Origin: CAYJGN01 sp964369635
Lineage (GTDB): Bacteria; Bacillota; Clostridia; Oscillospirales; Ruminococcaceae
Assembly: GCA_964369635.1 (NCBI GenBank)
Contig: CAYJGN010000039.1
Location: 1 to 17,828, forward strand
Direction: 5' to 3'
DNA length: 17,828 bases
The translations under genes and the position numbers were made by a program. Under the pieces are notes generated by a model that saw nothing but the letters and a program-made list of their open reading frames with translations, was not told the origin of the DNA and searched no databases. The first letter of the stretch is position 1. The number at the start of each line of letters is the position of its first letter. Of the stretch, positions 14,804 through 17,828 are shown in pieces.

Positions 14804-16228
14804 CTATTTCTCGGTAAAGAGAGAGAAGATAAATTCAGTATACTGGCCCTCTTCACTCTTAACCATTATATCACCGCCATGTAGCTCGGTTATGGTTTTC
14901 ACAAGGTATAACCCTATTCCAACACCGCTCTTATCAACACTTCGGCTCTCATCCTCTTTAAAAAATCTATCAAAAACTTTAGATATATTTTTACCCTGTA
15001 TCCCAGCACCGCTATTTTTAATCGAGATATAGTATTTCTTCTCTTGCAGATAGGTATTGACTGTTATCGTCTCGCCCTTATCGGTAAATTTAACTGCATT
15101 ATCGACAAGGTTATAAATAACCTGATAGATAAGGTCTCTATCGCAAAGACAATTCTGTTTCTCTATTTCAGAAAGGCCCTCAATAATTATTCCCTTTTCG
15201 TTAATAACCCTCTCAAAACTAAATAGAACATCAAATATAAGCGCTGAAATCTCAACAGAATTTTTAACAAGAGGATTGTCCCCTGCCTCAATCCTTGCAA
15301 GGTTTAGAAGTGAGCCTATAAGCCTTGAAAGCCTTTTTGTTTCATCGGTAACAATAGTTATATATCTATCCTGCTCTTCTCTTGGTATCGCTCCATTTTG
15401 GATAGCGGATAGATATCCGTCAATAATCGTTAGCGGAGTTTTAAGCTCGTGCGAAACGTTCGCGACAAAGCTTCTGCGCATAGCTTCAAGCTCAGAGAGC
15501 GAATTTTTCATATTGTTAAAAGAGAGGGCGAGCACCCCTATTTCATCATCTCCGCCATAATCTATATCTACCGAGAAATCCCCCTCACTATATGCAACAG
15601 TCGCTTTAGTCATCTGCCGAAGCGGCTTTAACATTTTGCTGACAATAATATAGATGACAGGGAGCGCAACAAGCATTGTCATTATTGTAGAGAAGAGAAA
15701 AAGCACCCAGATATTACTTAGGTAGTCATCAACTGCCGCCGTATCGTTTGATGCAAAAACACCGCCTATAAAGTTGTTATTACCATCAACAATAGGCACC
15801 GCTGCGGTAAAATGATTTGTATCATAAATTCCACCGAGCGTTTCGCTCTCGAGGTATTCGCCCTGCGCAAGTGCCGCTAAAATATCAGGGGATACCCTGT
15901 ATATCATATGTCGGCAGTTATCCCCTTCAGAGCAGACTAAAATCCGACCATCTGCATCACAAAGAAAAAACATGCTCGAAATAGAATTTCCAAGCATTAC
16001 ATAGTAGCTCTCAATAGACTCTCTGTCCATATGGGTATAGTCATTTATGCTAAGATGCTCCTCTGCTATCTCTGCTGCATATAAAACATTGTTTGATAGA
16101 TTATCAAACTCATCGTCGATAAAATTTCGCATAGAAAAATACAACAAAATGACCCCGAAAAAGACGAAAATCGAGATTGTTGTAACAATAAATATAGTCG
16201 ATATTTTTAAAAGAAGCGATCTTCCCAT
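14804..16228 (-). CDS. Membrane sensor histidine kinase (HAMP-HisKA-HATPase)
   Basis: The product has 474 residues. Order: membrane helix (about 10-32), extracellular sensor (33-170, PAS/CACHE-like, not named), second helix (172-198), HAMP (about 198-250), HisKA with phosphoacceptor H260 in FVANVSHELKTPLT, and a HATPase domain with N-box YNLVDNAVKF (372-381), G1 NSGAGI (405-410) and G2 GVGIGLYLV. In G1 the usual Asp of DxGxG is Asn, a variant seen in many clostridial kinases. The sensor contains two Cys (C99 and C105) that could respond to redox state or metals, which is speculative. The ATG follows the regulator stop by 3 nt without a strong ribosome binding site, so coupling is likely. Its partner is the adjacent OmpR-type regulator. 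Confidence 0.95.
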   Translation of the reverse strand: MGRSLLLKISTIFIVTTISIFVFFGVILLYFSMRNFIDDEFDNLSNNVLYAAEIAEEHLSINDYTHMDRESIESYYVMLGNSISSMFFLCDADGRILVCSEGDNCRHMIYRVSPDILAALAQGEYLESETLGGIYDTNHFTAAVPIVDGNNNFIGGVFASNDTAAVDDYLSNIWVLFLFSTIMTMLVALPVIYIIVSKMLKPLRQMTKATVAYSEGDFSVDIDYGGDDEIGVLALSFNNMKNSLSELEAMRRSFVANVSHELKTPLTIIDGYLSAIQNGAIPREEQDRYITIVTDETKRLSRLIGSLLNLARIEAGDNPLVKNSVEISALIFDVLFSFERVINEKGIIIEGLSEIEKQNCLCDRDLIYQVIYNLVDNAVKFTDKGETITVNTYLQEKKYYISIKNSGAGIQGKNISKVFDRFFKEDESRSVDKSGVGIGLYLVKTITELHGGDIMVKSEEGQYTEFIFSLFTEK

Positions 16229-16231
16229 AGT

Positions 16232-16921
16232 TTAAATCGTCTCGAACTTATATCCGACTCCCCAAACAGTTTTTAGCATCCATTTATCAGATACTCCCTC
16301 GAGCTTTTCCCGCAGTCTCTTTATATGAACGTCAACCGTTCTCGAGTCGCCAAAATATTCAAATCCCCAAACTTCATCAAGAAGCTGATCCCTTGTAAAT
16401 ACCCTGTTTGGATTTTTTGCAAGGTGGAATAAAAGCTCCATCTCTTTTGGTGGCGCTTCAACTGTTCTCCCTGAAACCTTTAGGACATAGTTATCAAGAT
16501 TAACATTTAGGTTATCATAAGAAACCTCTTTTGTTTCAACTGCTGAGCTATCATCGGGCGATGAGCGACGAAGCACCGCTTTAACACGTGCAACAAGCTC
16601 TTTCTGGTCAAAAGGTTTCACAACATAATCATCAGCTCCAAGCTCAAGCGCTAAAACTTTATCAAAAACCTCACCTTTGGCAGTGAGCATTATAACAGGT
16701 GTCAGACTTCTTTTTCTTATCTCGCGAAGAGTTTCCCAGCCATCTTTTATCGGCATCATTATATCGAGGATAACAATAGTCGGCTCCTCTTCTATAAATT
16801 TAACAACAGCCGCCGCTCCGTCTCCTGCGCATACCACCTCAAAATTCTCATTTTCAAGGGTTAGCTTTAATATTTCTCTTATATTTGGTTCGTCATCAAC
16901 CACTAAAATTTTGTTACTCAT
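16232..16921 (-). CDS. OmpR/PhoB-family response regulator
   Basis: The product has 229 residues, a normal length. The receiver domain (1-120) has the acidic pair D9-D10, phosphoacceptor D53 (ILDIMMP), switch T80 and K102 (VVKPF). The C-terminal winged helix (about 130-228) has the usual FTRDQLLDEVWG and SRTVDVHIKRLREKLE. It should be phosphorylated by the adjacent kinase and bind DNA as a dimer to control promoters. It is the first gene of a five-gene operon that also encodes an HtrA-like pseudoprotease and two acetyltransferases. GAGG precedes the ATG at 16921 by 7 nt. Confidence 0.96.
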   Translation of the reverse strand: MSNKILVVDDEPNIREILKLTLENENFEVVCAGDGAAAVVKFIEEEPTIVILDIMMPIKDGWETLREIRKRSLTPVIMLTAKGEVFDKVLALELGADDYVVKPFDQKELVARVKAVLRRSSPDDSSAVETKEVSYDNLNVNLDNYVLKVSGRTVEAPPKEMELLFHLAKNPNRVFTRDQLLDEVWGFEYFGDSRTVDVHIKRLREKLEGVSDKWMLKTVWGVGYKFETI

Positions 16922-16965
16922 ACGGAAGCCTCATTTCTCTATCTTTTTGAATCATTATATATCGT

Positions 16966-16974
16966 ATTATACCA
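16966..16974 (-). promoter_or_regulatory. Extended -10 promoter of the two-component operon
   Basis: On the minus strand TGGTATAAT (16966-16974) is a perfect -10 with a TGn extension. No good -35 is present at 16-18 nt (TAATTT at best), which is common with extended -10 elements. The leader is about 40 nt. Confidence 0.65.
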
Positions 16975-17032
16975 TAATAAGTCAGAGGAAATTAAACTTT
17001 TTATTAATAATTTAGGTCTTTTTTTATATAAC

Positions 17033-17060
17033 TTGTTTTTTTTCGCTATTTTGGTATAAT
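17033..17060 (+). promoter_or_regulatory. Promoter of ychF
   Basis: TTGTTT (17033-17038), a 16-nt spacer and TATAAT (17055-17060) preceded by TGG, giving an extended -10. The start codon is 30 nt downstream and has AGGTGG as its ribosome binding site. It is divergent from, and does not overlap, the promoter of the response regulator. Confidence 0.75.
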
Positions 17061-17090
17061 TATCTTATATTTTTTAAAAAGGTGGAAAAG

Positions 17091-17828
17091 ATGAAACTTG
17101 GTATAGTAGGGCTTCCGAATGTCGGAAAGAGCACGTTATTTAATGCAATCACAAATGCAGGAGCGCAATCGGCAAACTACCCGTTTTGCACGATTGAACC
17201 AAATGTCGGCACCGTTGCGGTACCCGATAAAAGACTTGATTATTTAGCAGAAATTTATAACCCAAAGAAATATACTCCAGCAGTTATCGAATTTGTCGAT
17301 ATTGCGGGGCTTGTTCGCGGCGCTGCGAACGGCGAGGGACTTGGCAACAAATTTCTCTCGCATATCCGCTCAGTAGATGCAATAGTTCATGTTGTTCGCT
17401 GTTTTGAGAGCGATGATATAATCCACGTCGAGGGCTCGGTCGATCCGAGAAGAGATGTTGATATCATAAACTACGAGCTTATTTTGTCGGATATCGAAAT
17501 TCTAAGCAGACGTCTTGACAAGACGCTAAAACTCGCAAAGGGCGATAAAAAGCAAGCAGAACAGGCAGAAATTCTAAAAGAGCTTATCGCTCACCTTGAA
17601 GAGGGAAACACTGCTGCATCATGGGAGTGTCCCGAAATATTTGAAGAAACTTTTGCAGAAGTTTCTCCTCTATCGGCAAAGCCAACTATCTATGCAGCTA
17701 ACCTCTCAGAGACTGATTTCGAGAGCGGCATTGAAAGCAATGAAAGCTATAAATCATTATCTGAAATAGCCAAAACAGATGGCGCTAAAATTCTCCCTAT
17801 CTGCGCTAGAATTGAAGAAGAGCTTGTA
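17091..17828 (+). CDS. ychF: Ribosome-binding GTPase YchF, partial (C-terminus beyond window)
   Basis: 246 codons are present of about 365 in the family; the frame is still open at the right edge. MKLGIVGLPNVGKSTLFNAIT is the Obg-type P-loop, and DIAGLVRGAANGEGLGNKFL is the switch/G3 region characteristic of YchF/OLA1. The usual NKxD G4 motif is replaced by NLSE, which fits the ATP preference known for this family. ANYPFCTIEPNVG and AIVHVVRCFESDDIIHVEG are further hallmarks. It is a conserved cytoplasmic ATPase/GTPase linked to ribosomes and stress responses. The gene has its own promoter and is divergent from the two-component operon. Confidence 0.98.
   Translation, partial: MKLGIVGLPNVGKSTLFNAITNAGAQSANYPFCTIEPNVGTVAVPDKRLDYLAEIYNPKKYTPAVIEFVDIAGLVRGAANGEGLGNKFLSHIRSVDAIVHVVRCFESDDIIHVEGSVDPRRDVDIINYELILSDIEILSRRLDKTLKLAKGDKKQAEQAEILKELIAHLEEGNTAASWECPEIFEETFAEVSPLSAKPTIYAANLSETDFESGIESNESYKSLSEIAKTDGAKILPICARIEEELV

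Overview
The window is an AT-rich stretch of a bacterial chromosome, most likely from an uncultured Clostridia-type member of the Bacillota. That placement is an inference. It rests on low GC, strong GGAGG-type ribosome binding sites, TTGaca/TATAAT promoters often with a TGn extended -10, heavy ATA and TAT codon use, and the gene families present. A run of 100 N at 12111-12210 shows that this is a draft scaffold.

Layout, left to right. (1) The 5' part of a LacI-family regulator (minus strand, cut by the left edge) lies behind a promoter that carries a LacI-type operator; an identical 20-bp copy of the operator lies 153 bp further upstream. (2) A cyclic-di-GMP operon on the minus strand (7385 to 1422) encodes a large dCACHE-GGDEF-EAL-PAS-PAS-GGDEF protein that looks like a phosphodiesterase, then two membrane diguanylate cyclases. 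The genes overlap by 11 and 4 nt, start from a good promoter at 7472-7500 and end at a hairpin terminator. (3) Upstream on the same strand is a methyl-accepting chemotaxis protein. A striking inverted-repeat element at 7731-7900, probably a structured RNA read from the minus strand, lies between it and the operon promoter. (4) A LysR regulator is divergent from a YeiH-type (UPF0324) membrane transporter, which ends in a near-perfect UUCG-loop terminator. (5) A GC-rich, non-coding repeat region (about 11970-12310) lies between convergent genes. It holds 15/16-bp tandem repeats running into the assembly gap, then three abutting hairpins that share a GAA loop. (6) A five-gene minus-strand operon (16921 to 12322) encodes an OmpR-type response regulator, a sensor kinase, a membrane-anchored HtrA-like protein that has lost two of three catalytic residues, and two related hexapeptide-repeat acetyltransferases. 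(7) On the plus strand the GTPase gene ychF begins and runs off the right edge.

How they may work together: the left half is a sensory and second-messenger neighbourhood. It has a CACHE-type chemoreceptor, a CACHE-type c-di-GMP phosphodiesterase and two cyclases, one with and one without the product-inhibition site. The right half couples an envelope-sensing two-component system to a presumably non-proteolytic HtrA/PDZ protein and to sugar-type O-acetyltransferases, which suggests an envelope or glycan response. The least explained parts are the RNA element at 7731-7900, the GAA-loop hairpin array and the HtrA-like pseudoprotease.
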